Part shown: piece after piece, positions 30,646-40,422 of the stretch
How positions within the stretch are numbered: the first letter of the stretch is position 1
Layout of the letters: each line of letters starts with the position of its first letter
From: Ectopseudomonas composti
GTDB taxonomy: Bacteria > Pseudomonadota > Gammaproteobacteria > Pseudomonadales > Pseudomonadaceae
DNA: 64,000 nt
Reading direction: 5' to 3'
NCBI RefSeq assembly: GCF_900115475.1
Contig: NZ_FOWP01000003.1
Span: 62,001-126,000, forward strand
The notes under the pieces: model-generated
Database searches by the model: none
What the model was told of the DNA's origin: nothing
Seen by the model: the letters and a program-made list of their open reading frames with translations, nothing else
Translations under genes and position numbers: made by a program

Positions 30646-31419
30646 CTAGAAGGTGTCTTTCCAGGCACGCAGGCTAGCGAATACGGCGCTTGGCTCGCTC
30701 GACTGCCGGTCGTCGCGTCCTTTGGTCGCAGCGATGATCGACGGCTCGCTGGTGCGCAGGAACGGGTTGGTGGCCAATTCCAGCTCGATGCTTGATGGCA
30801 GGCTGATGCGACCCTCTTCGCGCCAGTGGGTCACCTCGGTCAGGCGCTCGTTCAAGTGCTTGTTGTCCGGCTCGACAGCGTGGGCGAAGCGCAGATTGCT
30901 CAGGGTGTATTCGTGGGTGCAGTACACCAGCGTGCTGGCGGGCAAGGCCGCGAGGCGACTCAGTGATTGATGCATCTGTTGCGCAGTGCCTTCGAACAGG
31001 CGACCGCAGCCGCCTGCGAACAGGGTGTCACCACAAAACAGCAGGTGCTGCTGCGCGTGGTAGTAGGCGATGTGCCCGAGGGTGTGACCAGGTACGGCCA
31101 TGACCTGGAAGCGCAGGCCGAGCACCTCGATCTCGTCGTTATCCTTCAGGTCGACGTCGCGCGCCGGGATCTTTTCCGCTGCTGGGCCGAGGACACGTGC
31201 GCCGCTGGCTTTTTTCAGCGTTTCGATGCCGCCGACGTGATCGAAGTGATGATGAGTGATCAGAATATCGCTGAGCATCCAGCCGGGATGAGCCTCCAGC
31301 CAGGCCATGACCGGCGCCGCATCACCGGGATCGACCACGGCGCAGCACTTGCTGCCGGCGTCTTGCAGCAGCCAGATATAGTTGTCATTGAAGGCGGGCA
31401 GCGCGTCGATCTGGATCAT
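30646..31419 (-). CDS. gloB: Hydroxyacylglutathione hydrolase (glyoxalase II)
   Basis: Metallo-beta-lactamase-fold enzyme that hydrolyses S-D-lactoylglutathione, the second step of methylglyoxal detoxification. The metal-binding motif THHHFDH (55-61) is complete, with the further ligand region VPGHTLGH. The C-terminal substrate-binding part is present (257 residues, full length). It is divergent from the methyltransferase gene, with 72 bases between the starts. Confidence 0.96.
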   Translation of the reverse strand: MIQIDALPAFNDNYIWLLQDAGSKCCAVVDPGDAAPVMAWLEAHPGWMLSDILITHHHFDHVGGIETLKKASGARVLGPAAEKIPARDVDLKDNDEIEVLGLRFQVMAVPGHTLGHIAYYHAQQHLLFCGDTLFAGGCGRLFEGTAQQMHQSLSRLAALPASTLVYCTHEYTLSNLRFAHAVEPDNKHLNERLTEVTHWREEGRISLPSSIELELATNPFLRTSEPSIIAATKGRDDRQSSEPSAVFASLRAWKDTF

Positions 31420-31491
31420 TGCGGGTCGCTAAGCTGGTGATAAAGGTGCATCTTAGACAGGACATGCAGAACCTGTCATGTGGAGGCAGCG

Positions 31492-32250
31492 ATGACTGAC
31501 GAGGCATTCGCCCAGGCCGACCCGGAGTGGCTCAAGCTCATCGGCGAGGCGCGAGACTGGCTTGCCGGCCCGCTCGGACAACTGTTGCTGGAAGAAGAGC
31601 AGCGCTTGCTGGAAGAGGAGTTGGCGCGTTTTTTTGGTGGCTATCTGGTGAGCTACGGGCCAAATGCCGAAGGCCCGCCCAAGGCCGGGCAGATCCAGCA
31701 CAACGTGCGCCTCGGCGCGCCGATGCCCGGTGTGCAGATCGTCTGTGAGGAGCAGGCCTGGCCTCTGGGCGAGCATGCTGCAGACGTGGTGGTGTTGCAG
31801 CACGGCCTGGATTTCAGCCTGTCGCCCCACGGCCTGTTGCGCGAAGCGGCGCGCAGTGTCAGGCCGGGCGGGCATCTGTTGATTCTCGGCATCCACCCCT
31901 GGAGTACCTGGGGTGTGCGTCGTCTGTTCGCCCGAGATGGACTGGCCAAGGCGCGCTGTATCGCCCCCAATCGCGTTGGGGACTGGCTCAGCTTGCTGGG
32001 CTTTGCGTTGGAGAAACGCCGGTTCGGGTGCTATCGTCCGCCGCTCGCTTCGCTGGCCTGGCAAATGCGCCTGCGGCGAATGGAGGGCTGGGGCGATGCC
32101 TGGCAGTTGCCAGGCGCTGGCGTTTACCTGTTGGTGGCGCGCAAATTGGTGGTTGGTTTGCGTCCGTTACGGCAGTCGCGGCGTGAACCGATGGGCAAGC
32201 TGCTGCCGATGCCAGTGGCCAAGGTCAGCCGGCGTGACCTCGACAACTGA
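31492..32250 (+). CDS. Predicted class I SAM-dependent methyltransferase
   Basis: A 252-residue protein. The start at 31492 follows TGGAGG. The N-terminal part with LLLEEEQRLLEEELARFFGGYLV is conserved in a Pseudomonas family next to gloB and rnhA. The middle has a partial Rossmann methyltransferase signature: ADVVVLQHGLDFSLSPHGLL and REAARSVRPGGHLLILG, the latter typical of motif III in Methyltransf_11. The glycine-rich motif I is not obvious, so catalysis is not certain. The substrate is unknown. Confidence 0.75.
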   Translation: MTDEAFAQADPEWLKLIGEARDWLAGPLGQLLLEEEQRLLEEELARFFGGYLVSYGPNAEGPPKAGQIQHNVRLGAPMPGVQIVCEEQAWPLGEHAADVVVLQHGLDFSLSPHGLLREAARSVRPGGHLLILGIHPWSTWGVRRLFARDGLAKARCIAPNRVGDWLSLLGFALEKRRFGCYRPPLASLAWQMRLRRMEGWGDAWQLPGAGVYLLVARKLVVGLRPLRQSRREPMGKLLPMPVAKVSRRDLDN

Positions 32251-32306
32251 TTTGCAGTTTGCTGCAGGCCAGGCCCTGGCCAAACCAATCCGTACAGAGT
32301 TTATGA

Positions 32307-32759
32307 ATGTCTGAAACCGATGATGTGGTGATCTACACCGACGGCGCCTGCAAAGGCAATCCTGGCCCCGGCGGTTGGGGGGCGCTGCTGGTGTACAAGG
32401 GAGCAGAAAAGGAGTTGTGGGGCGGAGACCTCAATACCACCAACAACCGCATGGAACTGATGGCGGCGATTGCCGGCCTGATTGCGCTGACCCGACCCTG
32501 CACGGTCAAATTGGTGACCGACTCGCAGTACGTCATGAAGGGCATCCAGGAGTGGCTGCCGAACTGGAAGAAGCGCGGCTGGAAGACTGCCTCTAAAGAG
32601 CCAGTGAAGAACGCCGACCTCTGGCAGAAACTGGATGAGGAAGTGAATCGCCATCAGGTGAGCTGGCAGTGGGTACGCGGGCATACCGGCCACCCTGGCA
32701 ACGAGCGCGCCGACCAGTTGGCCAATCGCGGTGTCGACGAGGTGCGCTCTGCGCGCTGA
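32307..32759 (+). CDS. rnhA: Ribonuclease HI
   Basis: Cleaves RNA in RNA-DNA hybrids. The 150 residues include the four catalytic acids Asp12 ([11 protein letters not shown]), Glu50 (NNRMELMA), Asp72 (VTDSQY) and Asp136 (GNERAD), each offset by two from the E. coli enzyme. The basic protrusion ([16 protein letters not shown]) used for hybrid binding is present. It runs in the same direction as dnaQ, 76 bases downstream, unlike the divergent arrangement in E. coli. Confidence 0.98.
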   Translation: MSETDDVVIYTDGACKGNPGPGGWGALLVYKGAEKELWGGDLNTTNNRMELMAAIAGLIALTRPCTVKLVTDSQYVMKGIQEWLPNWKKRGWKTASKEPVKNADLWQKLDEEVNRHQVSWQWVRGHTGHPGNERADQLANRGVDEVRSAR

Positions 32760-32835
32760 GCCTTGGTGCACCCGCTGAGTTAAGATGTCGCGCTTTTAAT
32801 GTGCGACAACCCGGATAGATGAGAGAGGCAAGGGC

Positions 32836-33594
32836 GTGACAACCGATAACACCGTCAGACGCTACGTGGTGCTGGATACCGAAACCACCGGCATGCCGGT
32901 CACCGATGGGCACCGCATCATCGAGATCGGCTGTGTCGAATTGATGGGGCGGCGTCTGACCGGGCGTCACTTCCATGTCTATCTCAACCCGGATCGCGAG
33001 ATCGACGAAGGCGCCATTGCGGTTCACGGCATCACCAACGAATACGTTGCTGACAAGCCGCGCTTCAAGGAAGTCGCTGATGAGTTCTATGAATTCATCA
33101 AGGGCGCGCAGCTGATCATCCACAACGCGGCGTTCGACGTTGGCTTCATCAACAACGAGTTCGCCTTGCTGGGGCAGAGCGAGCGCGCCGACGTCAGCGA
33201 TTACTGCTCGGTACTCGATACCCTGATGATGGCGCGCGAGCGCCATCCGGGGCAGCGCAACAGCCTCGATGCGCTGTGCAAGCGCTACGGCGTCGATAAC
33301 TCCAACCGCGAACTGCACGGCGCCTTGCTCGACTCGGAGATTCTCGCCGACGTCTACTTGGCGATGACTGGCGGGCAGACCAATCTGTCTCTGGCCGGTG
33401 AAGGCTCCGATGGTGATGGCAGCGGGCGTCAACAGGCCACGCCGATCCGCCGTCTGGACGCATCGCGCCCGCGCACACGTGTCATTCGCGCCAGCGAAGA
33501 CGAACTCGCAGCGCACATGGCGCGCCTGGCCGTGATCGAAAAATCCGCTGGCGGCCCATCGCTGTGGGCACAGCTGGAAAAAGCGCCGGAATAA
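32836..33594 (+). CDS. dnaQ: DNA polymerase III epsilon subunit (3'-5' proofreading exonuclease)
   Basis: Proofreading subunit of the replicative polymerase, starting at a GTG. The DEDDh exonuclease motifs are complete: Asp14 and Glu16 (LDTETTG), Asp101 (HNAAFD), and His161 with Asp166 (HGALLDSEILADVYL). The C-terminal tail after residue about 185 is the flexible part that binds the alpha subunit. It is rich in acidic and polar residues and ends with a helix. The 252 residues are close to the usual length. Confidence 0.97.
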   Translation: MTTDNTVRRYVVLDTETTGMPVTDGHRIIEIGCVELMGRRLTGRHFHVYLNPDREIDEGAIAVHGITNEYVADKPRFKEVADEFYEFIKGAQLIIHNAAFDVGFINNEFALLGQSERADVSDYCSVLDTLMMARERHPGQRNSLDALCKRYGVDNSNRELHGALLDSEILADVYLAMTGGQTNLSLAGEGSDGDGSGRQQATPIRRLDASRPRTRVIRASEDELAAHMARLAVIEKSAGGPSLWAQLEKAPE

Positions 33595-33660
33595 CCGAAC
33601 AGCGCAATTGCGACCTTTTCTTATAGCGTGATGCACAGGGGGTTCCGCCGATCAGGGGGA

Positions 33661-33697
33661 GCCTCTAACCTGAGGCGATGGGCAGGCCAAGCCTGCC
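33661..33697 (+). other. Two adjacent hairpins in the lysine decarboxylase leader
   Basis: GCCTC/GAGGC (33661-33676) and GGCAGGC/GCCTGCC (33681-33697, CAA loop) lie just before the ribosome-binding region of ldcA. Neither is followed by a T-run, so they are not obvious terminators. A role in translation control is only possible. Confidence 0.35.
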
Positions 33698-33715
33698 AGC
33701 CTTCAGGACGTCACA

Positions 33716-35959
33716 ATGTATAAAGATCTCAAGTTTCCCGTCCTAATCGTGCACCGCGACATCAAGGCCGATACCGTGGCCGGTGATCGCGTGCGCGCCA
33801 TCGCGCAGGAACTCACCCAGGACGGCTTTAGCATTCTGCCCACCGCCAGTGCGGCAGAGGGGCGTATCGTCGCGTCCACCCACCATGGCTTGGCCTGCAT
33901 CCTGGTCGCCGCCGAAGGCGCGGGCGAGAACAGTCGGCTGTTGCAGGACATGGTCGAGCTGATCCGCGTGGCGCGGGTGCGGGCGCCGCAACTGCCGATC
34001 TTCGCCCTGGGCGAACAGGTCACCATCGAGAATGCGCCGGCCGAGGCGATGGCCGATCTCAACCATCTGCGTGGCATCCTCTACCTCTACGAAGACACCG
34101 TGTCCTTCCTGGCCCGGCAGGTAGCGCGCGCGGCGCACAACTACCTCGATGGTCTGTTGCCGCCGTTCTTCAAGGCGCTGGTGCAGCACACCGCGCAATC
34201 CAACTATTCCTGGCACACGCCCGGCCATGGCGGTGGCGTGGCCTACCGCAAAAGCCCGGTGGGGCAGGCCTTTCACCAGTTCTTTGGCGAGAACACCCTG
34301 CGCTCCGACTTGTCGGTATCGGTACCGGAACTGGGCTCGCTGCTCGATCACACTGGCCCGTTGGCCGAGGCCGAGGCCCGCGCAGCGCGTAACTTCGGCG
34401 CCGATCACACCTTCTTCGTGATCAACGGCACCTCGACGGCGAACAAGATCGTCTGGCATTCGATGGTCGGTCGCGATGACCTGGTGCTGGTGGATCGCAA
34501 CTGCCACAAGTCGATCCTGCACTCGATCATCATGACCGGCGCGATTCCGCTGTATCTGTGCCCCGAGCGCAACGAACTGGGCATCATCGGGCCGATTCCG
34601 CTCTCCGAATTCAGCCGCGAGTCGATCCAGGCCAAGATCGACGCCAGTCCGCTGGCGCGCGGCCGGGCGCCCAAGGTCAAACTGGCGGTGGTGACCAACT
34701 CCACCTACGACGGGCTCTGTTACAACGCCGAGATGGTCAAGCAGGCCTTGGGCGACTCGGTCGAGGTGCTGCATTTCGACGAGGCCTGGTACGCCTACGC
34801 GGCGTTTCACGAGTTCTATGCTGGCCGCTACGGAATGGGCACCCAGTACGACGAGCGCTCGCCGCTGGTGTTTACCACCCATTCCACGCACAAGCTGCTG
34901 GCGGCCTTCAGCCAGGCCTCGATGATTCACGTGCAGGATGGCGGGCAGCGTCAGCTGGATCGTGATCGCTTCAACGAAGCCTTCATGATGCACATCTCCA
35001 CCTCGCCGCAGTACGGCATCATCGCTTCGCTGGACGTGGCCTCGGCGATGATGGAAGGGCCGGCAGGGCGTTCGTTGATTCAGGAAACCTTCGACGAGGC
35101 GCTGAGCTTCCGTCGTGCGCTGGCCAACGTGCGCCGTAATCTGAGTGCCGAGGACTGGTGGTTCAGCATCTGGCAACCGGGCGCCGCCGATGGCGCCGAC
35201 AGTCTGTCGACCGCCGACTGGGTGTTGCAGCCGGATGCCGACTGGCACGGCTTCGGCGAAGTGGCCAACGATTACGTGCTGCTCGATCCGATCAAGGTCA
35301 CCCTGGTGATGCCGGGCCTCAACGCGGCCGGCAAGCTGGAACAGCAGGGCATTCCTGCTGCGGTGGTCAGCAAGTTCCTCTGGGAGCGCGGCCTGGTGGT
35401 GGAAAAGACCGGCCTGTATTCCTTCCTGGTGCTGTTCTCCATGGGCATCACCAAGGGCAAGTGGAGCACGCTGCTGACCGAGTTGCTGGAGTTCAAGCGC
35501 AGCTACGATGCCAACCTGCCGCTGGTGGACGTGCTGCCTTCCATTGCCCAGGCCGGCGCGGGTCGTTATCAGGGCATGGGCCTGCGCGACCTGTGTGACG
35601 CGCTGCACGGCTGCTATCGCGAAAACGCCACGGCCAAGGCGCTGAAAAGCATGTACACGGCGCTGCCCGAGTTGGCGATCAAGCCAGCTGATGCGTACGA
35701 CCGCCTGGTGCGCGGCGAAGTGGAGGCAGTGCCCATCGAGCAATTGCAGGGGCGTATCGCCGCCGTGATGCTGGTACCTTACCCGCCGGGCATTCCGCTG
35801 ATCATGCCAGGCGAGCGCTTCACCGCGGCGACACGCTCGATCCTCGACTACCTGGCATTCGCTCGAACCTTCGACCAGGCCTTCCCGGGTTTCGATATCG
35901 ACGTGCACGGCCTGCAAACCGAAGCGGGTGAGTACTGCGTCGATTGCCTGGTGGAGTGA
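33716..35959 (+). CDS. ldcA: Pyridoxal-phosphate lysine/ornithine/arginine decarboxylase, LdcA-like
   Basis: Fold-type I PLP decarboxylase of 747 residues. It has an N-terminal receiver-like wing domain (about 1-130), a core with WHTPGHGGGVAYRKSPVG, the aspartate-containing LHFDEAWYAYAAFH segment, and the PLP lysine Lys393 in TTHSTHKLLAAFSQAS. In Pseudomonas the gene at this position next to dnaQ is ldcA, which makes cadaverine from lysine. Sequence motifs alone would also fit arginine or ornithine decarboxylases. A hairpin terminator follows. Confidence 0.87.
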   Translation: MYKDLKFPVLIVHRDIKADTVAGDRVRAIAQELTQDGFSILPTASAAEGRIVASTHHGLACILVAAEGAGENSRLLQDMVELIRVARVRAPQLPIFALGEQVTIENAPAEAMADLNHLRGILYLYEDTVSFLARQVARAAHNYLDGLLPPFFKALVQHTAQSNYSWHTPGHGGGVAYRKSPVGQAFHQFFGENTLRSDLSVSVPELGSLLDHTGPLAEAEARAARNFGADHTFFVINGTSTANKIVWHSMVGRDDLVLVDRNCHKSILHSIIMTGAIPLYLCPERNELGIIGPIPLSEFSRESIQAKIDASPLARGRAPKVKLAVVTNSTYDGLCYNAEMVKQALGDSVEVLHFDEAWYAYAAFHEFYAGRYGMGTQYDERSPLVFTTHSTHKLLAAFSQASMIHVQDGGQRQLDRDRFNEAFMMHISTSPQYGIIASLDVASAMMEGPAGRSLIQETFDEALSFRRALANVRRNLSAEDWWFSIWQPGAADGADSLSTADWVLQPDADWHGFGEVANDYVLLDPIKVTLVMPGLNAAGKLEQQGIPAAVVSKFLWERGLVVEKTGLYSFLVLFSMGITKGKWSTLLTELLEFKRSYDANLPLVDVLPSIAQAGAGRYQGMGLRDLCDALHGCYRENATAKALKSMYTALPELAIKPADAYDRLVRGEVEAVPIEQLQGRIAAVMLVPYPPGIPLIMPGERFTAATRSILDYLAFARTFDQAFPGFDIDVHGLQTEAGEYCVDCLVE

Positions 35960-35970
35960 ATCGGGTGCAG

Positions 35971-36000
35971 ATCTGTCGAGGCGCAAGATCCTCGACAGAT
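35971..36000 (+). terminator. Terminator-like hairpin after ldcA
   Basis: ATCTGTCGAGG and CCTCGACAGAT form an 11-pair stem with an eight-base loop, followed by a T/C-rich stretch. The rest of the 191-base gap before the crotonase gene is A/T-rich around 36080-36130 and may hold its promoter. Confidence 0.65.
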
Positions 36001-36150
36001 CAATCTCTTATCTCTGATATTCAAAGCAGTTGATAACCTCTGGGGTGTGTTCTGCATCACGGTGACAAGCATCGACTTTTATGCCGTGCTTGTTATAGTT
36101 GCTCGGTTATTAATCACAAAATAATTACCGCGCTGCTGAGGATGCCTGCC

Positions 36151-36963
36151 ATGTCCGACTACAAAGCCTTCCACGTCGAGTTGGCGGACAAGATCGCCCA
36201 TGTGCAGATCAACCGTCCGGAAAAGATCAACGCCATGAATGCCGACTTCTGGCGCGAGATCATCGAGATCTTCCAATGGGTCGATGACAACGACGCGGTC
36301 CGTGTCGTGGTGCTTTCCGGCGCGGGTAAGCACTTTTCCTCGGGCATTGATCTGATGCTGCTGGCCTCGGTCGGCGCCCAGCTGGGCAAGGATGTCGGCC
36401 GAAATGCCACAGCGCTACGCCGCAAGATTTTCGAGCTGCAAGCCTCCTTCAACGCCGTCGACAACTGCCGCAAGCCGGTGCTGGCGGCTATTCAGGGTTA
36501 TTGCATCGGTGGCGCCATTGACCTGATCAGCGCTTGCGACATGCGCTACTCCACGGTCGATGCGCAGTTCTCGATCAAGGAAATCGACATGGGCATGGCC
36601 GCCGACGTTGGCACCCTGCAGCGCCTGCCGCGCATCATCGGCGATGGCATGATGCGTGAGCTGGCCTTCACCGGGCGCAACATCGACGGTAATGAAGCCG
36701 CCCGTATCGGCCTGGTCAATCGCACCTACGAAACCCAGGAGGCGCTGCTGGCCGGGGTGATGGAGCTGGCTGCGGAGATCGCCGCCAAGTCGCCGATTGC
36801 GGTGCGCGGCACCAAGGAAATGATTCGCTATATGCGCGATCACCGGGTCGACGATGGTCTCGAATACATCGCCACCTGGAATGCCGCCATGTTGCAGTCG
36901 GAAGACCTGCGCCTGGCCATGGCGGCGCACATGACCAAGCAGAAGCCGGAGTTTGCCGACTGA
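36151..36963 (+). CDS. Crotonase-family delta(3,5)-delta(2,4)-dienoyl-CoA isomerase
   Basis: A 270-residue crotonase-fold enzyme. The start at 36151 is preferred because GAGG lies nine bases before it. The three acidic residues that define rat dienoyl-CoA isomerase (Asp176, Glu196, Asp204) are present with identical spacing as Asp124 (GAIDLISACD), Glu144 (SIKEIDMG) and Asp152 (AADVGTLQRLP). This points to isomerisation of dienoyl-CoAs from odd-position double bonds in beta-oxidation, more specific than the usual enoyl-CoA hydratase label. It is followed 37 bases later by fimL. Confidence 0.88.
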   Translation: MSDYKAFHVELADKIAHVQINRPEKINAMNADFWREIIEIFQWVDDNDAVRVVVLSGAGKHFSSGIDLMLLASVGAQLGKDVGRNATALRRKIFELQASFNAVDNCRKPVLAAIQGYCIGGAIDLISACDMRYSTVDAQFSIKEIDMGMAADVGTLQRLPRIIGDGMMRELAFTGRNIDGNEAARIGLVNRTYETQEALLAGVMELAAEIAAKSPIAVRGTKEMIRYMRDHRVDDGLEYIATWNAAMLQSEDLRLAMAAHMTKQKPEFAD

Positions 36964-37000
36964 TGCCGTATTTGCTGATGTTCGCTGCGAGGCCTAGAGC

Positions 37001-38680
37001 ATGGTAAGTGGAGCCACATCCCTGAATCTGGTGCGCGACGAGCTGTTCGTCACAATGGAAGAGGCCGAGCAGAGCCTGGAGCAGTTCATCGCCGAGCGGC
37101 ACAACGGCAGCCTGCTGCAACAGGCAGTAGAAAGCCTGCATCAGGTGCGCGGTACGCTCAATCTGATCGAGCTGGCCGGCGCCGAGTTGCTGGCTCAGGA
37201 AGTGCTGGATCAGGCTACTGACATCCCTGCCGGTGCTGGCGAAGAGCGCGACGCGCAGCTGTCGGCGCTGAGTAATGCCTTGCATGTGCTGCGTCGCTAC
37301 CTGGAAAACGTCGACGCTCACCGCCAGGAAATGCCCGAGCTGTTGCTGCCAGCGATCAACGATCTGCGCCAGGCTGGCGCTCAACAGCCTCTGCCGGAAA
37401 GTTTCTTCTTCAGCGTGCGCCTGGATCACGCCCGACCGCACATTGCGACCCAGCCGCTCGATGGTGCTGCCAAGCTGAGCGAAGGCAAACGCCTGCGCCA
37501 TATGTACCAGGTCGGGCTGCTGGGCTTTATCCGTGAACAGAATCCGCAGGCCAGCCTCAAGTTGATGGTGCGCGCCATGGCGCGTCTCGACAGCCTGTTC
37601 GCCAATGAGCCGCGTGGGCGCATGTGCTGGATAGGCGCTGCTGCCCTTGAGGCGCAGTGTGATGGGCAATTGCTGCCGCGCAAATCGCGTAAGCAGCTGT
37701 TCTCGCGGGTAGATCGCGAGCTCAAGCTGATGCTAGGTAGCCCGCAGTACGAAGCGCCGCGCAGCTTGCTCAAGGAGTTGCTGTATCTGGTCGCGCTCGC
37801 CGATAGCCATGGCCCGCATGCCAGCGCCATGCGCGAAGTATTCGGGCTTACGCCGCTGCCGTTCACCGACCACTTGCTGGAAGAGGAATACCAGCGACTC
37901 GCTGGGCCGGGCAAGGCGGTGATGCGCTCGCTATCCACGGCGATTCGCGAAGAGCTGGCCAGCGTCAAGGACATGCTCGACCTGCTCGAGCGCGGCACCT
38001 TGCAGGGGGAAACCCTGGGCACCTTGCATGCGCTGCTGGGCAAGCTGGCCAAGACACTCGGCATGGTCGGTCTGAACTCCGCAGGCAACTCGCTAAGCGC
38101 GCAGTTGCCGCAGGTCGCTGCTTGGAGCGAGGACGTGCCACCGCAGCCGCAGCAGCTGCACAAGCTGGCCGATGCCGTGCTGTATGTCGAAGGCATGGTG
38201 GCCAGTCTGGAACGTGGCGAAGGGCGCGACACCCGGCCTGCTGTGGTCGAGCCGGGTAACGAAGCCGATTCCTTCGCCATTCATCAGCTCAACGAGGCGC
38301 GCATCGTCGTGGTCGACGAGGCTCAGGCTGGTCTGGCTCTGGCCAAGCGCGCCATTACCGCTTATCTGGAGTCGGGTGGCGACAAGATGCACCTGTCCAA
38401 CGTGCCGTTCAGTCTGCAGGCGGTGCGTGGTGGCCTCTGGTTCCTTGAGCAGCGCCGTGCCGCGATGCTGGTCGGGGCCTGCGCCGACTATATCCAGACG
38501 CGCATGCTCGAGACCGGGCAGATGCCGTCGGAGCAGATGCTGGAAACCCTGGCTGACGCCCTCAGCAGCCTTGAGTATTACCTGGAAGCTGGCGCGGTGA
38601 TGCGTCCGGAAACCCGTCCTAGCGTGCTCGACCTGGCTGAGGAAAGCGTCAAGGCGCTGGGTATGCCGGTGGCGGCCTGA
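37001..38680 (+). CDS. fimL: FimL, twitching-motility and cAMP-signalling protein with Hpt-like domains
   Basis: A 559-residue cytosolic protein similar to the N-terminal part of the chemosensory kinase ChpA. In P. aeruginosa it links type IV pili, the Pil-Chp system and adenylate cyclase CyaB. Helical Hpt-like modules are visible at about residues 10-120, 280-420 and 430-550. His47 in [10 protein letters not shown] sits where an Hpt phosphoacceptor would lie. FimL is generally described as lacking functional phosphotransfer sites, so this should be treated cautiously. The stop overlaps the nudC start (TGATG). Confidence 0.9.
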   Translation: MVSGATSLNLVRDELFVTMEEAEQSLEQFIAERHNGSLLQQAVESLHQVRGTLNLIELAGAELLAQEVLDQATDIPAGAGEERDAQLSALSNALHVLRRYLENVDAHRQEMPELLLPAINDLRQAGAQQPLPESFFFSVRLDHARPHIATQPLDGAAKLSEGKRLRHMYQVGLLGFIREQNPQASLKLMVRAMARLDSLFANEPRGRMCWIGAAALEAQCDGQLLPRKSRKQLFSRVDRELKLMLGSPQYEAPRSLLKELLYLVALADSHGPHASAMREVFGLTPLPFTDHLLEEEYQRLAGPGKAVMRSLSTAIREELASVKDMLDLLERGTLQGETLGTLHALLGKLAKTLGMVGLNSAGNSLSAQLPQVAAWSEDVPPQPQQLHKLADAVLYVEGMVASLERGEGRDTRPAVVEPGNEADSFAIHQLNEARIVVVDEAQAGLALAKRAITAYLESGGDKMHLSNVPFSLQAVRGGLWFLEQRRAAMLVGACADYIQTRMLETGQMPSEQMLETLADALSSLEYYLEAGAVMRPETRPSVLDLAEESVKALGMPVAA

Positions 38681-39504
38681 TGGTCTGGCGCAATACCTTT
38701 CTCGATCCTGCTCAGCCAGGCGGCTGGGCGCTGCTCTACAACCAGCAGCATTTTCTCGCCGACAGCAATGGCGTGCTATTTCCGCGTGACTGGATCAAGC
38801 GCCAGGACCTGCCGATTATTGGCGAGCAGGGTATCGGTCATTTCGGTGACGATGCCGTTTACCTGCTGCAACTCAAACCCTCGGCGATGTTGGACGGCTG
38901 CACCTGGCAGAGCCTGCGCCAGTTCATGCTGCAGGGCGACGCAGAAACCTTCCGCATGCTGGCCTACGCCGCGCAGATTGGCACCTGGTACGCCGAGCAT
39001 CGTTTCTGTGGCAGTTGCGGCGCGCCGACCCGGCAACTGCCGGGTGAGCGGGCGATGCGTTGCGACAGCTGCGAATCGCAGCACTACCCACGTATTTCGC
39101 CGAGCATGATCGTGCTGGTCACGCGCGGTGACGAAGTTCTCCTGGCGCGTTCACCGCGCTTCGTCACCGGCGTCTACAGCACCCTGGCCGGCTTCGTCGA
39201 ACCGGGCGAATCGGTGGAACATTGCGTGGCGCGCGAGGTGCGTGAGGAGGTTGGCCTGGAGGTGAAGAACCTGCAATACATCGGCAGCCAGGGCTGGCCG
39301 TTCCCCCATTCATTGATGCTTGGGTTTCATGCCGAGTACGCCAGTGGCGAGATCGTCATGCAGGAAGACGAAATCGAGGATGCACGCTGGTTCCGTGTCG
39401 ATGAGTTGCCGCCGCTGCCGGCGTCGCGCTCCATCGCTCGTCACCTGATCGATCTTTACGTTGCGCGCCGTCTGGGCTTGCCCGAGCCTACGTTGCCGGC
39501 CTAG
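38680..39504 (+). CDS. nudC: NADH pyrophosphatase / NAD-capped RNA decapping enzyme
   Basis: Nudix hydrolase that splits NADH and removes NAD caps from RNA. The 274 residues have a central four-cysteine zinc ribbon ([10 protein letters not shown] and [11 protein letters not shown]). The full Nudix box is [20 protein letters not shown] followed by VGL. The NudC-specific segment appears as [12 protein letters not shown]. It overlaps fimL by one base, so its translation is probably coupled to fimL, a link seen in Pseudomonas but with no known functional reason. Confidence 0.95.
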   Translation: MVWRNTFLDPAQPGGWALLYNQQHFLADSNGVLFPRDWIKRQDLPIIGEQGIGHFGDDAVYLLQLKPSAMLDGCTWQSLRQFMLQGDAETFRMLAYAAQIGTWYAEHRFCGSCGAPTRQLPGERAMRCDSCESQHYPRISPSMIVLVTRGDEVLLARSPRFVTGVYSTLAGFVEPGESVEHCVAREVREEVGLEVKNLQYIGSQGWPFPHSLMLGFHAEYASGEIVMQEDEIEDARWFRVDELPPLPASRSIARHLIDLYVARRLGLPEPTLPA

Positions 39505-39540
39505 AGCCGCTCCTACACGACCCTGGATGGCCTGCCGGAT

Positions 39541-40320
39541 TCAGCCAAACCAGTGCTGCCAGACCAGGCGTGCGGTCAGTGCCAACACCACGGTGATGAA
39601 CACCGGGCGGATGAATTTCGAGCCGCCCTTGATCGCCGTGCGTGCGCCGAGAAAGGCGCCGACCATCAGTGCCGCGCCCATGCTCAAGCCGAGCACCCAG
39701 GCCACTTGGCCGAACGCGATAAATACTGCCAGGGCAGCCGCGTTGCTGACGAAATTCATGGTGCGCGCTACGCCGCTGGCACGTACCAGATCGAGTGGGT
39801 ACATCAGCAGGCTGCTGACCGTCCAGAAGGCACCGGTGCCCGGGCCTGCCACGCCATCGTAGAGCCCGAGGCCCAGTCCTTGCGGCCACTGACGGCCGCG
39901 GGCGATCGGCAGGTCGTGTTCGGCCGGTGCCTCCGGCATGCGGCCGAATAGCAGATACAGACCGCAACCGAAGACAATCACCGGCAGCATCTGGTTGAGC
40001 CAGGCAGCCGGCATCCAGTGGGCGATGACGGCGCCGAGTAGAGCGCCGATCAGGGTCGCCAACAGCGCGTTGCGCCATTGCTTGGGGTCGAACAGTTTGC
40101 GCCGGTAGAAGGTAAGCGCAGCAGTGCCCGAGCCAAAGGTGGCGCACAGCTTGTTGGTGCCCAGCACCAGATGTGGCGGTAGCCCTGCGGTGAGCAGAGC
40201 CGGAATAGTCAGCAGGCCGCCGCCACCGGCGATGGCGTCGATGAAGCCGGCAATGAACGCGACCAGCGCGAGAATGGCGAGTGTGCTGGGGTCGATGGCG
40301 AGCTCGAGAGCGAAAGGCAT
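39541..40320 (-). CDS. TSUP (TauE/SafE, YfcA-like) family membrane transporter
   Basis: A 259-residue inner-membrane protein with about eight hydrophobic segments. It has the family glycine motif GFIDAIAGGGGLLTIPAL and its second-half repeat GLYDGVAGPGTGAFW. TSUP proteins move sulfur-containing or small organic anions, and the substrate here is unknown. The start at 40320 begins the first helix region. A long in-frame extension upstream has no ribosome-binding site and reads through the region shared with the divergent gene. Confidence 0.87.
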   Translation of the reverse strand: MPFALELAIDPSTLAILALVAFIAGFIDAIAGGGGLLTIPALLTAGLPPHLVLGTNKLCATFGSGTAALTFYRRKLFDPKQWRNALLATLIGALLGAVIAHWMPAAWLNQMLPVIVFGCGLYLLFGRMPEAPAEHDLPIARGRQWPQGLGLGLYDGVAGPGTGAFWTVSSLLMYPLDLVRASGVARTMNFVSNAAALAVFIAFGQVAWVLGLSMGAALMVGAFLGARTAIKGGSKFIRPVFITVVLALTARLVWQHWFG

Positions 40321-40422
40321 AGGAAAGTGTCGACTTGTGGGCGAATGCGCAGCCTGCTGGCTGTTCGTCGTGTGGAGAGCTGCGCATAATGCCGGGATTT
40401 CGTCAGAGAAGGAACGCAATCG

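Noticed and set aside
33743..35986. A 747-codon open frame on the minus strand opposite the lysine decarboxylase gene
   Set aside because: It has no start signal or recognisable family. It mirrors a GC-rich gene in the frame where stops are rare, and the plus-strand gene has clear catalytic motifs.
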